Source of the DNA: Paenibacillus piri
Lineage (GTDB): Bacteria > Bacillota > Bacilli > Paenibacillales > NBRC-103111
DNA: 64,000 nt
NCBI RefSeq assembly: GCF_004354045.1
Contig: NZ_SMRT01000003.1
Span: 389,298 to 453,297 of the forward strand
Reading direction: 5' to 3'
The notes below the pieces were generated by a model that was not told the origin of the DNA, searched no databases, and worked only from the letters and a program-made list of their open reading frames with translations. Made by a program: the position numbers and the translations under genes. Every line of letters begins with the position of its first letter. Position 1 is the first letter of the stretch. This document shows, piece after piece, positions 11,241 to 20,730 of this stretch.

Positions 11241-11340
11241 GTGTTAAGGTAAAAAATGGAGCCTGAAAGAACCGCAGCTTCAGTTTCAAGGAAAATGATT
11301 GGGATATTTCTTTATAGCTGAACAATCGTTGCAGCTCCGG

Positions 11341-11384
11341 AAAGTAAAGGTATACAGAGTTTCGATTCTGTATACCTTTACTTT
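11341..11384. terminator. Perfect 18-bp hairpin between convergent operons
   Basis: AAAGTAAAGGTATACAGA and its exact complement flank an 8-nt loop, about 100 bases after the sulfatase stop. It ends in ACTTTT on the plus strand. A second, imperfect inverted repeat (CGTTATTTTGCC / GGGCAAATAACG, 11393-11443) follows. It is a likely bidirectional transcription stop between the sulfatase operon and the minus-strand operon, although 18 A/T-rich perfect pairs is more than a terminator needs. Confidence 0.55.
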
Positions 11385-11455
11385 TGCTGAGTCGTTATTT
11401 TGCCAGAAATGGGGCCGACCGGCGGCTGGCGGGGCAAATAACGGCGTTACGGTAG

Positions 11456-11523
11456 GCAATAAAACGTGTTTGAGCCTCGAAGTCACCTCCAAAGTCCGTT
11501 CCCCACAATGAATCGACTGTCTC
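11456..11523 (+). repeat. R2 (MITE-like) fragment, right end
   Basis: The segment beginning GCAATAAAACGTGTTTGAGC matches 30673-30742 closely and ends with the family terminus AATCGACTGTCTC. Only the right arm is seen here; the left arm may be degraded into the hairpin region upstream. Confidence 0.55.
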
Positions 11524-11564
11524 TTACGATCCGTTACAATTTCAAAGGATCAACATGCCGTCCG

Positions 11565-12776
11565 CTAAGGCCTGGCCGATGTGCCGTCGGGCCTTCTTGC
11601 CAGCGTCCAGGCCGGCAAACGGTTTTCCGTCGGATAGCTGGCCGCCAGCCGCTCGTCAATGTCGATGCCGAGACCCGGCTTGCCGTTCAAGTAGGCGTAG
11701 CCGTTGCGCACTTCCGGCGTACCTGGAAATACTTCCCGGATCACATCGGAAGGGTTGTACCATTCCTGGATGCCGAAGTTCAGCGAACTCATATCCAGAT
11801 GCAGATTGGCCGCATGGCCGACAGGGGATACGTCGCCGGGACCATGCCAGGCGGTGCGCACGCCGAATGCTTCGGATAAGACGGCCAGCTTGCGCGCAGG
11901 CGTAATGCCCCCGATGGCGCTTATATGGCAGCGGATAAAATCGATCAGCTGGTTCTTGATCAGCGGTATCCATTCCTGCGGGTGAACGAATAGTTCCCCC
12001 ATCGCGATCGGCGTGGCGCTTTGATTGCGAATGGCGCGGAACCAGTCCAGATCCTCCGGAGCGAGCGGATCCTCCAGGAAAAATAAACGATACGGCTCCA
12101 ATTGTTTGGCCAGACGGACGGCTTCGACGGGAGCGATCCGTTCATGAATGTCGTGGAGAAGCTCCACGTCAAATCCGACCTTGGAACGGATATGGTCGAA
12201 CAAGGCAGGCACGCTGCGGGCATAAGCGTCCGGATCGTAATAAGCTCCGGCCGCGGCCCCTTCGGGGGTGTGCATCATCTGCTGCTTGCCGCCGTATCCG
12301 CCCCATTGGCAGCGTATGTACTTGTAGCCTTGCTCCCGGTATTGCAGCACCTTTTCCTCGACCTGCTGCAGACTCGTGCCGTCGGCATGCCGGTATACCG
12401 CCGCCGCTTCCCTGCATTTGCCGCCGAGCAAATCGTATACCGGCATGCCCGCCGCTTTGCCTTTAATATCCCAAAGGGCCATATCGATCCCCGAGATGGC
12501 GTTGTTCAACACGGGACCGTTGCGCCAATAGGAGCTGACCATGGCCGTGTTCCAAATGTCCTCGATACGGGACGGATCTTTTCCGATCAAAAAAGGCTTC
12601 AAATATTGGTCGATCGCCGTAGCTACGGCCAAATAACGCTGCGTAAACGTCGCGCAGCCCAATCCGAACATCCCGGGCTCGTTCGTCTCGACCTTGACCA
12701 CGACCAGGTTGATGCCCTCCGGGGCGGTCAGAATCGTTTTGACATCTCTAATTTGCAATTGTCCGCTTTTCGCCAT
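11565..12776 (-). CDS. D-mannonate dehydratase-like enolase-superfamily protein (ManD/RspA family)
   Basis: 403 residues. Metal ligands D209 (LLHDIH), E235 (FLEDPL) and E261 (MGELF), plus H211, R147 and H311 (AWHGPGD), fall where ManD-family enzymes carry their ligands and catalytic residues. The expected reaction is dehydration of D-mannonate (or gluconate) to 2-keto-3-deoxygluconate. Family members called RspA have low or no such activity, so substrate is uncertain. It is the last gene of a minus-strand operon behind an SDR and an ABC importer, consistent with hexuronate breakdown. AAGGACGG lies before its ATG. Confidence 0.88.
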   Translation of the reverse strand: MAKSGQLQIRDVKTILTAPEGINLVVVKVETNEPGMFGLGCATFTQRYLAVATAIDQYLKPFLIGKDPSRIEDIWNTAMVSSYWRNGPVLNNAISGIDMALWDIKGKAAGMPVYDLLGGKCREAAAVYRHADGTSLQQVEEKVLQYREQGYKYIRCQWGGYGGKQQMMHTPEGAAAGAYYDPDAYARSVPALFDHIRSKVGFDVELLHDIHERIAPVEAVRLAKQLEPYRLFFLEDPLAPEDLDWFRAIRNQSATPIAMGELFVHPQEWIPLIKNQLIDFIRCHISAIGGITPARKLAVLSEAFGVRTAWHGPGDVSPVGHAANLHLDMSSLNFGIQEWYNPSDVIREVFPGTPEVRNGYAYLNGKPGLGIDIDERLAASYPTENRLPAWTLARRPDGTSARP

Positions 12777-12792
12777 GGTTGATACCGTCCTT

Positions 12793-13584
12793 TTAATTGA
12801 TTTTTCCCCAGATGTTGTCCGGGTCGACGTTAAGGCTTTCGGGCATTCCCGGCAAAATCAAACCGCCGTCCACCCGTAAAGTGATGCCGGTAATATAGGA
12901 GGCTTCGTCGGAGCACAAGAACGCCGCTGCGCTGCCAATATCCGATGGGAGGCCCATGCGCCCAAGCGGAATCCGGCTTCCCAGCTTCTCATGATGGCCT
13001 GTTGCCGGCCTCACCCGGATGGCTCCCGGAGCTATCGCATTGACGCGAATGCCGTAAGGCGCCAGCTCGAGTGCGATCGATTGGACCGAACGGTCCAGCG
13101 CCCCCTTCAGCCCGCCATAAATCGCATCCGCCGGATAGGCTCTTGTTCCGCGGGATGATGTCGTATACAGGATGCTGCCTTTAACCTGCTTCCGGATCAT
13201 ATGGTTGGCGACAAGTCCGGTAAGAAGCATCGGCGCCCTGTAATTGAGCTGGTAGAGCTGGTCGATCGTCTCACGGGTAAATTCCGTCATTTTCCCCATT
13301 CTGGTAATGCCCGCGTTGTTGACCAGAACATCAATGACTGTAAAATGCTCGAGAGCTCTCTCAACCAACTGTTCCGCCGTCTCCGCCAAGCAAAGATCCC
13401 CTTGGAAAACGACGCATCTCCGGCTGTGGATCCGGTCAATTTCCCGTGCGACTTCTTCGGCCTGCTCCGGCTCGTTCAGATGTGAAATGAACAAATCGCA
13501 GCCGCCGGCAGCGAGCTTCAATGCAATTCCTCGGCCGATCCCCGTGCTGGCGCCCGTCACGATAGCTGTCCGACTAGGTTTCAT
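12793..13584 (-). CDS. Short-chain dehydrogenase/reductase
   Basis: 263 residues, classical SDR. The cofactor motif is TGASTGIG at 10-17, NNAG at 89-92, catalytic Ser at 143/144 and Y156-xxx-K160. GAGGAGG precedes the ATG with good spacing. Placed between the importer permeases and the ManD-like gene, it may interconvert a keto-sugar acid and its alcohol (for example fructuronate/mannonate), which would feed the dehydratase; this is inferred from neighbours. 16 bp separate it from the ManD-like gene. Confidence 0.88.
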   Translation of the reverse strand: MKPSRTAIVTGASTGIGRGIALKLAAGGCDLFISHLNEPEQAEEVAREIDRIHSRRCVVFQGDLCLAETAEQLVERALEHFTVIDVLVNNAGITRMGKMTEFTRETIDQLYQLNYRAPMLLTGLVANHMIRKQVKGSILYTTSSRGTRAYPADAIYGGLKGALDRSVQSIALELAPYGIRVNAIAPGAIRVRPATGHHEKLGSRIPLGRMGLPSDIGSAAAFLCSDEASYITGITLRVDGGLILPGMPESLNVDPDNIWGKIN

Positions 13585-13653
13585 TGCAGCGCCTCCTCGT
13601 TTTTCACCATTATTTTCATCATTATTTCACCATTTCCCTGACTGCCCCGACCG

Positions 13654-14481
13654 TTAACCTTTGACCGCCCCGGCCAGCCCTTCTATAAAATATTTTTGGA
13701 AAAATAGAAAGACGATGACGGTCGGCATCACGGAAATGAGCGCCCCCGCGGCAAATCCCGCCCAATCGACGGAATTTTCGCCGAAGAAGGAATACATGCC
13801 GACACCGAGCGTTCTCAGCTTCGGCTTCGACAGTGTAAAGACCAACGGAACGAGGAACGCGTTCCACGAGCCGATGAAATTGAAAATCGCGACCGTGCCG
13901 ATAATCGGCTTCGTGAGCGGCAGCATAATTTTCGAGAAAACGGTCAAAAATTTGGCCCCGTCCATGACCGCCGACTCTTCGAGCTCCGCCGGGATGTTCG
14001 AAAAGTAGCCCATGAATAGCAATATCGCCACGATGTTGGCCGGACCCGCTTCCGCCAGAATGATGGCGGCGTAGGAATTATTGAGCCCCAGTCCCTGAAT
14101 CAGCTCGAATACGGGCAGGATCGTAACGCCCTTCGGCAGAAACATGGTGGCTACCAGCCCGGCGACAATCCATTTCTTGCCCGGCATGCTGCCCCGGGCA
14201 AGCGCATAGCCCGCCGTCGCCGAAACAATGAGAATGACCAGGACGACCGAGCAGGTGACGACGACGGAATTGAAGAAATAAGCGGCGAACTTGGCTTTGA
14301 TCCATGCCCGTTCGAGATTCGCGATAGTGAACGATTCCGGGATTAAGCTTGCTCCGCCCAGCAGCATTTCTTTTTGCGATTTGAAGGCCGACGAGATCAT
14401 CCATAGGAATGGATAGCTCCAAATGACGACCAGCGGGAAAAAGACGATATGGAAAGCGGATTGCCCCAGCTTCCTGTTCAA
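13654..14481 (-). CDS. ABC sugar permease, MalG type
   Basis: About 275 residues, six membrane segments, and an EAA-type loop (ESAVMDGAKFLTVFS). The start is uncertain: GTG 14490 would overlap its own ribosome site, while TTG 14481 sits 6 nt behind AGAGGTG and is preferred. It pairs with the permease ending at 14498 and the lipoprotein at 15515-17032. Confidence 0.85.
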   Translation of the reverse strand: MNRKLGQSAFHIVFFPLVVIWSYPFLWMISSAFKSQKEMLLGGASLIPESFTIANLERAWIKAKFAAYFFNSVVVTCSVVLVILIVSATAGYALARGSMPGKKWIVAGLVATMFLPKGVTILPVFELIQGLGLNNSYAAIILAEAGPANIVAILLFMGYFSNIPAELEESAVMDGAKFLTVFSKIMLPLTKPIIGTVAIFNFIGSWNAFLVPLVFTLSKPKLRTLGVGMYSFFGENSVDWAGFAAGALISVMPTVIVFLFFQKYFIEGLAGAVKG

Positions 14482-14497
14482 TATAACCACCTCTCGT

Positions 14498-15445
14498 TCA
14501 CCGATATTTTCCGACCTTTCTCAGAAACGGAGCTTGCAGCAGCGTAATCAGCATGACCGTCACACCGAACAAAAATCCTGCGGCCGAGGCGAAGCCGTAG
14601 CGCGGAATGTTGCTCTCGGGCGAGAAGGCATACCGGTAAACATAAGTGTCGACCACATCCGTCGCATACATCGGCCCGCCGTTCGTCAACGTTTTGATCA
14701 GATCGAACGGATGGAGGCTGCCGATAAACGTCAGCAGCAGGATGACCGAGCCGATCGGCGCGATGATAGGTACGGTAATATGGATAAGCGCTTTCGTCCA
14801 TGTGGCTCCGTCGATTTTGGCTGCTTCATACAATTCGGCGGGAACGGTTTGCAGAGCTGCCAGCCAATAGATTATGGTTACCCCTATATTTTTCCAGATA
14901 GCAATCGCGATTGCCGTAGCCAGCGCCAGGTTCGGGTTACCGAGGAAATTGACCGGCCCTGTCCCGGCCATTTTCAAAAAGGAGTTGAACGCCCCTCCCA
15001 CCGGATGCAGCAGCAGCGTAAACACCAGACCGATGACCGCTGTCGTCGTAATAACGGGCAGGAAAATGAACAGGCGGTATACGTTCCGGCCCTTTAACAA
15101 CGCGTTGTTCAGGACCATGGCCATAATTAAAGCCAACGGATACTGAATGACAACCTGGGAGAAGGCAAAAATATAATTATTTTTGAAAGCATTCCAATAA
15201 TAGGGGTCGATCACGAGCTCCCTGAAATTCCCCATGCCGACAAATTTCGTCGGAGGCCCCATTCCATCCCAGTTGAAAAACGCATAATAAATGCTTCCGG
15301 CCATCGGCCACAAAGTAAACATGCCGAACAAAACGAGCATCGGTGTGATGAAAATATAATGCCACGTATGCTGCGACATTCGGTAAAGGAGCGTACTCCG
15401 TCCAAGCTGTGCACGCTTGGAAGCAAGGCTCAACTTCGTCGTCAT
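14498..15445 (-). CDS. ABC sugar permease, MalF type
   Basis: 315 residues with six predicted membrane segments and the loop YEAAKIDGATWTKAL. ATG 15445 is chosen because AGGAG lies 7 nt before it; the upstream in-frame TTG at 15463 would place that ribosome site inside the coding region. It works with the neighbouring permease and the upstream binding lipoprotein. No ATPase gene is linked. Confidence 0.88.
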   Translation of the reverse strand: MTTKLSLASKRAQLGRSTLLYRMSQHTWHYIFITPMLVLFGMFTLWPMAGSIYYAFFNWDGMGPPTKFVGMGNFRELVIDPYYWNAFKNNYIFAFSQVVIQYPLALIMAMVLNNALLKGRNVYRLFIFLPVITTTAVIGLVFTLLLHPVGGAFNSFLKMAGTGPVNFLGNPNLALATAIAIAIWKNIGVTIIYWLAALQTVPAELYEAAKIDGATWTKALIHITVPIIAPIGSVILLLTFIGSLHPFDLIKTLTNGGPMYATDVVDTYVYRYAFSPESNIPRYGFASAAGFLFGVTVMLITLLQAPFLRKVGKYR

Positions 15446-15514
15446 AGGCAGGCTCCTAAACAAATATTTGACTTGCCAAATCGGCTTATCGCCATTCCAC
15501 AGTCAGGCACCGCA

Positions 15515-17032
15515 TTACTTGATGTAATCTTTGGCAGGGTCCCAATCCGACGGCGCAATGAGAACGTCGCGGGAAATTTTCATGCCGGCGGCAGCCATTG
15601 CCGCTATTTGTTCGTCCACGATTTTTTCCATTTTCTGATCGTATTCCTTGGCTAACGCTTCGAAGTCCTTGTTTCCGATGACGGCGAGATTGATCAGCTC
15701 GTTCAGGCTTGGCTTCGGTGCGTTGGCCTGTATGGCGGCAAGGAATTTTTCCGCATTCGGATTGATCTGGGTCGGATAGGGGGCAACGCGCAGGTCGGCC
15801 TTGGCGCCCTCAAGAATTTGTTTGGCTACCTGATCGCGCTTCTCGTCAGGCTGCGCAAATTTGTACCTGTCGAAAAATACGGTCGGCAGCTGCACGATAT
15901 TGTACCAGCCTTCGTGAAAATCCGGCGTACTGAAAAACTCGATCGCTTTCCAGGCCGCTTCCGGATGCTTCGACTTCGAAGTGATGCCGTAAAACGGCTC
16001 CGATACCCCATAAATCGCTTTATATCCTTTGCGCCCGGAGTCCGGTACCGGCATCGAAGCCAGCATCATGTTGATCTGCGGGTTCAGCTTGCGGATTTCG
16101 GGAGCGACCCAGTTTTGTCCGATAAACATCGCTACGTTTCCGGCGGCGAACTGCTGATACAGCTTGGCCAAATCGACCGATTCGAACCCGGGCATAAACG
16201 TTTTATCGGCGTTTATGCTTTGCATGAATTTGACCGCTTCCACGAGCTGCGGGTTAGCGGCAGCCGACTTGCCTGTTTTCGTATCGTAATAGAAAGAGCC
16301 TTCCGTCAAATGCGCATCCAAATAGCGGCCGTTATTCGTTTCAAACAAATTAATCGCATCCAGGTAAGGTGAGGAGGTCGTGGAGAAGCCGTAAATTTTG
16401 CCGCCTCCCTGCTTCGTAATCTTGGCGCCCATTTCCCTTAATTCCGTCCAGGTTTTCGGCGGAGCGCTGTATCCGAACTGCTTGAGAATATCCAAATTGA
16501 CGTAGAGCGGGCGGAAGGTCGTCTCCCGGTTGTCGTTGAACGGAATCCCGTACAGCTTGCCGTCGATATACAGCCGCCCGCCGGGGCTGAAGAAATTGTC
16601 CGGGAATCTCTTTTTGAACTCGTTCGTCACGAATTCGTCCAACGGGCGAATCCAGCCTTTTTCATAAGAAATGGTCATTTTCGTGGCGATGCTGCCGTTC
16701 ATCCGAATAATATCCGGCCAGTCGTCGGAAGCGAACATCAGCGAGGTCGTATTGCCGTACTGAGCCGAAGGGATGAACTGCACCTGCAGGTCAATATCGG
16801 GATTCAACTCGTTAAATTTTTTGGCCTGATTCTGATAGTAAGGCTCCTCATCGGGTGTGCCGCCCGTAGGCAGCACGAGCTTGACTGCTTTTTTCGAGCC
16901 GGCGTTGTTTTTCTCATTGCCGGAAACGCCGGACGGACCCGATTCAACATTCGAGCAACCGCTTACAACAAGTGTGGTAATAAGAGCCGCCAAGCCTGCG
17001 ATTCGTTTGTACTTATTTTGTCGACGCTTCAT
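15515..17032 (-). CDS. Extracellular solute-binding lipoprotein (CUT1-type)
   Basis: 505 residues. Lipoprotein signal with lipobox VVSGC at about residues 22-26, then a polar linker and a long binding-protein fold of the size used for oligosaccharides. First gene of the minus-strand importer-SDR-ManD operon, and divergent from the YesM-type histidine kinase gene that starts about 160 bp away. Paenibacillus binding proteins next to YesM/YesN pairs are usually induced by that pair. The ribosome site GGGAGG precedes the ATG. Confidence 0.88.
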   Translation of the reverse strand: MKRRQNKYKRIAGLAALITTLVVSGCSNVESGPSGVSGNEKNNAGSKKAVKLVLPTGGTPDEEPYYQNQAKKFNELNPDIDLQVQFIPSAQYGNTTSLMFASDDWPDIIRMNGSIATKMTISYEKGWIRPLDEFVTNEFKKRFPDNFFSPGGRLYIDGKLYGIPFNDNRETTFRPLYVNLDILKQFGYSAPPKTWTELREMGAKITKQGGGKIYGFSTTSSPYLDAINLFETNNGRYLDAHLTEGSFYYDTKTGKSAAANPQLVEAVKFMQSINADKTFMPGFESVDLAKLYQQFAAGNVAMFIGQNWVAPEIRKLNPQINMMLASMPVPDSGRKGYKAIYGVSEPFYGITSKSKHPEAAWKAIEFFSTPDFHEGWYNIVQLPTVFFDRYKFAQPDEKRDQVAKQILEGAKADLRVAPYPTQINPNAEKFLAAIQANAPKPSLNELINLAVIGNKDFEALAKEYDQKMEKIVDEQIAAMAAAGMKISRDVLIAPSDWDPAKDYIK

Positions 17033-17194
17033 TTGGTTTAAAACCTCCCTTAACTATTATGCAGCTGCCTTCTTATTATAAGGCCTGGCGTGGAGCAGGA
17101 TTATAGCAACATTCTACACTCGGGGTGTAAAAATCAATGCTTTGGGGCAGACGCTTGCCGGGAGTGGTTTACAACCGGGAATGCACATATTAAA

Positions 17195-19009
17195 ATGAAG
17201 TCAAACTTGCGGAAGGGGTGGATTTCATTCCGAAAAATGATCAGACGAACCCTATATCCTTTGTTTAATCAGATTCGCTTCAAAATTTTTACGATCAGCT
17301 CGATTTTGCCTTTGACTGCTGCTCTGACATTAGGGTTTATCGTGTTTCATTATTCGATCACAATTATTACCAATAACGAATACGAACGTATACAGATGCT
17401 TTCCAAACGGGCCGACGACCAGCTCAATCAATATTTGTACGATATGCGGATGGCGTTCAGCCTGCTGTCGGGCGATATCGTCAGAAACGGCTCCAGCTTG
17501 ACCCAGTCCGACATCGTAAAGGTTTTGGAGCAGTACAAATATGGCTCGACCTCCTTCTGGCAGGAAGTGTACTACGTCTCCAACGATTTAACCAAATATC
17601 CGTCGTCAGGCATCAAAGACCCGCCCAAAAGCAAGCTCAAGCAATTGTTCGACGAAACCGTCCAGGATAATACGAACCTGTATTCAATGGGTCCATATTT
17701 GGATACGGCCAAGGGGTTGACCTTTTCTTTTTCCAGAATCGTACGAAGCGGTGCCGATATTAACGGGATCCTGGTCGCCGATATCAATTTGGCCAACTTG
17801 AACGACTCCATCGCCAAAATCAATTTTGATCGTCGTATTTCCATGATTTTGTACAATAAACAGTACGATCCCGTGCTTACCGATATCAAATTGACGAGCG
17901 GCAAATACAGCCCGCTGATGCCTGTGCTCAAAGGATGGCTGCAAGACAAAAGCCATACCCATGATTTTATCGAAGTCAAAGAAACGAATACCCGTTATTT
18001 GGTCACCCGTTCGTTTATCGGCTTCAATGAGTTTTCTCTGGTCTATTTTGTGGATGAGAACAGCTTTTTGTCCAAAGTAAACGATTTGAGGACGTTCGCC
18101 TTTTATTTGGCGGTCGTTTGTTCGCTGCTTATGATCGTATCCTCCTTGCATCTGGCCGGCTACATTAATAAACCTATCAGGAAAATGATTCGGGATATGG
18201 AGAAAGTAAAGAGCGGCAACCTGAAAACCCGCATTCAGTTTTCGCGCAATGACGAGTTTTTAACCTTGAGCAATTCTTTTAATGATATGTTGATTCGGAT
18301 CGAAACGCTGATTGAGGAAAAATCGAAGGTGGAGGTGATGAAAAAGCAAGCTGAATTGAAAGCGCTGCAATCGCAAATTAATCCGCATTTTTTATACAAT
18401 ACGTTGAATTCCATTAACGCGCTGCTGGACCTGAAACGAACCGAGCAAATACCGGTTATTGTCCGCTCGCTTGTCAGGCTGTTTCAATATACGATGGACA
18501 AGCAGGGCGAATGGGTGCAGATCGAAACCGAGCTTAACGGCCTGCAATATTATGTCGAGCTGCAGCAAATCCGATACGCCAACAAGTTTAAGATCGAGTA
18601 TAACCTAAGCGATACTCTGCTCCAGCTGGGGATCTTGAAGCTGACCTTGCAGCCCATTGTCGAGAACTGCATTTTCCATGGCATCAAAGGAAAGGGAAGG
18701 CAGGGGATCATTAAGGTCGGAGGCGAAATTCAACCTAACCGTTCTTCGGTACTGTTATACGTGGAGGATAACGGGGTGGGGATACGGCCCGAACGGCTTT
18801 CTACTTTGCTGGAGCAGAAAGAACCGATGGTTCCGAAGCTTGACGGTTATAATTCGATTGGTTTGAACAACGTGCACGAACGATTGCAGCTCCACTTCGG
18901 CCCGGAATTCGGCTTGAAGATATGGAGCGAGGTAGACAAAGGAACGCGTGTTGAGATTCATTATCCTGTTGTGCTTCTGGATCGATCCGAAAAGGAGTGC
19001 ATGTTATGA
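17195..19009 (+). CDS. YesM-type sensor histidine kinase
   Basis: About 604 residues: membrane segment at about 29-52, extracytoplasmic sensor to about 300, second membrane segment at about 300-324, HAMP linker, then a His_kinase domain with the phospho-acceptor in NPHFLYNTLNSIN (His at about 397) and an ATP-binding region with DNGVG. It would phosphorylate the response regulator encoded next, which overlaps it by 4 bp (ATGA). Start choice is uncertain: ATG 17195 and ATG 17237 are both possible, and AAGGGGTGG lies 16 nt before the latter. It is divergent from the sugar importer operon that it probably controls. Confidence 0.88.
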   Translation: MKSNLRKGWISFRKMIRRTLYPLFNQIRFKIFTISSILPLTAALTLGFIVFHYSITIITNNEYERIQMLSKRADDQLNQYLYDMRMAFSLLSGDIVRNGSSLTQSDIVKVLEQYKYGSTSFWQEVYYVSNDLTKYPSSGIKDPPKSKLKQLFDETVQDNTNLYSMGPYLDTAKGLTFSFSRIVRSGADINGILVADINLANLNDSIAKINFDRRISMILYNKQYDPVLTDIKLTSGKYSPLMPVLKGWLQDKSHTHDFIEVKETNTRYLVTRSFIGFNEFSLVYFVDENSFLSKVNDLRTFAFYLAVVCSLLMIVSSLHLAGYINKPIRKMIRDMEKVKSGNLKTRIQFSRNDEFLTLSNSFNDMLIRIETLIEEKSKVEVMKKQAELKALQSQINPHFLYNTLNSINALLDLKRTEQIPVIVRSLVRLFQYTMDKQGEWVQIETELNGLQYYVELQQIRYANKFKIEYNLSDTLLQLGILKLTLQPIVENCIFHGIKGKGRQGIIKVGGEIQPNRSSVLLYVEDNGVGIRPERLSTLLEQKEPMVPKLDGYNSIGLNNVHERLQLHFGPEFGLKIWSEVDKGTRVEIHYPVVLLDRSEKECML

Positions 19010-20655
19010 ATCAGCAAATCCGGTTAATTATTGTCGACGATGAGCCGTTGGTCAGAGAAAGATTTAAGTATGGATTCGCCCTGCAAGAGAACGGATACGT
19101 TATTGCAGGCGAAGCCGAGGACGGCGAAGAAGCATTGCAGCTGTGTGAACAGCTGCAGACGGATATCGTCATTACGGACATCGTAATGCCTCGAATGGAT
19201 GGTCTTGAATTGACGCGCAGATTAAAAGAAAAGCATCCGGCGATCAAGGTCATCATCTTGTCCAATTATCAGGAATTCGAATTTGCCCGTAAAGCCGTTG
19301 CTCTCGGAGCGCTCGGATATATGTTAAAGGTGACGTCCGGGAATGAAGAGCTTTTGTCCTTGTTGGCGCAAGCGCGCAAAGAAATTGAAGAGGAACGGTC
19401 CCGTATGATGGAGCAGATCAGCGTGAGGCAGCTGCTGCATAAACAGCTTCCCGTTCTCCGAAAACAATTTGTGCTCGATGTGCTGAATCATACGTATGCC
19501 GGCGAGCAGGAGCTTTTCAAGCAGCTGGCTGATTTGAAGCTTCATCTCCCTTCCGGCGGACTATCGGCGGCTGCGCTTCATATCGATGATTACAGCGGCC
19601 TCCGCCAAACATATCCCGCACGCGATGTGGCACTTTTTAAATATGTGCTGATCCGGATTGCAGAGGAGCTTTCTTTTCCATATTGCAAGTGCAATATATT
19701 GGCTTGGAATGACCGTGAGCTTCTGCTGCTCCTTCATTGGAACGAGGACAGTGTACAGCAGGACGGACAGTATGAACGATTCGTACAGACGGTATTTGCA
19801 AAACTAACCGGCGCCGTTAGCCAATATTTGCCGTTTACGTTCTCGCTCGGTATCAGCTGTATGAAGCCGCGTTCCTCCGGACAGTCTGCGTCTATGTTTT
19901 TGCAGCATTCGCTGAAAGAAGCGCTCCGGGAAGCGGAGCTTGCGGCCAAGCGGCGGTTTTATTCGGGAAACGGCAGCTTCTCCATATACAAGCCCGACGA
20001 CCGTTATGCCGCAATGGATAAGGAATCGGTACAGCAGCTGAACAATGCGTTGGAATACATAAACGGTTGTGCCGACCAGGGCGAAATCAAGCAGGAGATT
20101 CATGACCTCCTCATCTCCAGGCTGGAGGAAGCGCGGTTCCAGCCGGAGCAGGTCACGGCTTGGCTTGAACAGGCGGTCGATCACTTTTATTTGCCGGGCC
20201 AGGCGGTCCACAAGCATATCTCGGAAAAGCTGGATACCGTTGAAGCTTTGCATGATGTGGGACCGTTTCTTCAACTTCTGATCCAAAGCAGACAAACCGA
20301 ACTGCCGCTCCCTCATCCGAACGACCCTAACGTTCATTACCGGGAAGTGGTGGAAAAGGCGCTGCAATACATAACGGCCCATTACCATATGCCGGTTTCG
20401 ATTACTGACATTTGCCAACAGGTGAACGTCACGCCGAATTATTTCAGCATGATTTTCAAGAAAGAAACCGGAATCAATTATACCGACTATTTGACCAACT
20501 TCCGAATGATGCAGGCCAAACGGCTGTTATCCGAAACCAGCCTGCTCGTGCAGGAGGTCGCGGAAAAAATCGGCATCCCCGATTACAACTATTTCACCCG
20601 GCTGTTCCGCCGAACGGTCGGCTGCAGCCCAAGCGCTTACCGGAAAGAATTTTGA
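19006..20655 (+). CDS. YesN-type response regulator (REC + AraC DNA-binding domain)
   Basis: 549 residues. N-terminal receiver with acidic pair D11-D12 and phospho-acceptor D58 (VITDIVMPRMDG), a central region of about 300 residues with no recognised fold, and a C-terminal AraC helix-turn-helix pair (VTPNYFSMIFKKE; PDYNYFTRLFRR). ATG 19006 overlaps the kinase stop (ATGA) and sits 8 nt behind AAGGAG; an upstream GTG lies inside that ribosome site. Partner of the preceding kinase. Likely target: the divergent importer/ManD operon. Confidence 0.9.
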   Translation: MNQQIRLIIVDDEPLVRERFKYGFALQENGYVIAGEAEDGEEALQLCEQLQTDIVITDIVMPRMDGLELTRRLKEKHPAIKVIILSNYQEFEFARKAVALGALGYMLKVTSGNEELLSLLAQARKEIEEERSRMMEQISVRQLLHKQLPVLRKQFVLDVLNHTYAGEQELFKQLADLKLHLPSGGLSAAALHIDDYSGLRQTYPARDVALFKYVLIRIAEELSFPYCKCNILAWNDRELLLLLHWNEDSVQQDGQYERFVQTVFAKLTGAVSQYLPFTFSLGISCMKPRSSGQSASMFLQHSLKEALREAELAAKRRFYSGNGSFSIYKPDDRYAAMDKESVQQLNNALEYINGCADQGEIKQEIHDLLISRLEEARFQPEQVTAWLEQAVDHFYLPGQAVHKHISEKLDTVEALHDVGPFLQLLIQSRQTELPLPHPNDPNVHYREVVEKALQYITAHYHMPVSITDICQQVNVTPNYFSMIFKKETGINYTDYLTNFRMMQAKRLLSETSLLVQEVAEKIGIPDYNYFTRLFRRTVGCSPSAYRKEF

Positions 20656-20689
20656 AATTGGCGGGATTGGTCGTTCAAAATGTGAAAAC

Positions 20690-20722
20690 GAACAGGCCCG
20701 GGTCATCGACCCGGGCCTGTTC
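20690..20722. terminator. Bidirectional terminator between the response regulator and deoR-type genes
   Basis: Perfect 15-bp stem GAACAGGCCCGGGTC with a 3-nt ATC loop, located between two convergent genes. On the minus strand it is followed by GTTTTC. Confidence 0.8.
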
Positions 20723-20730
20723 GGCGCATC

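Noticed and set aside
12102..12782. Long plus-strand open frame opposite the ManD-like gene
   Set aside because: Antisense shadow of a well-supported gene with all ManD residues in place; no ribosome site.
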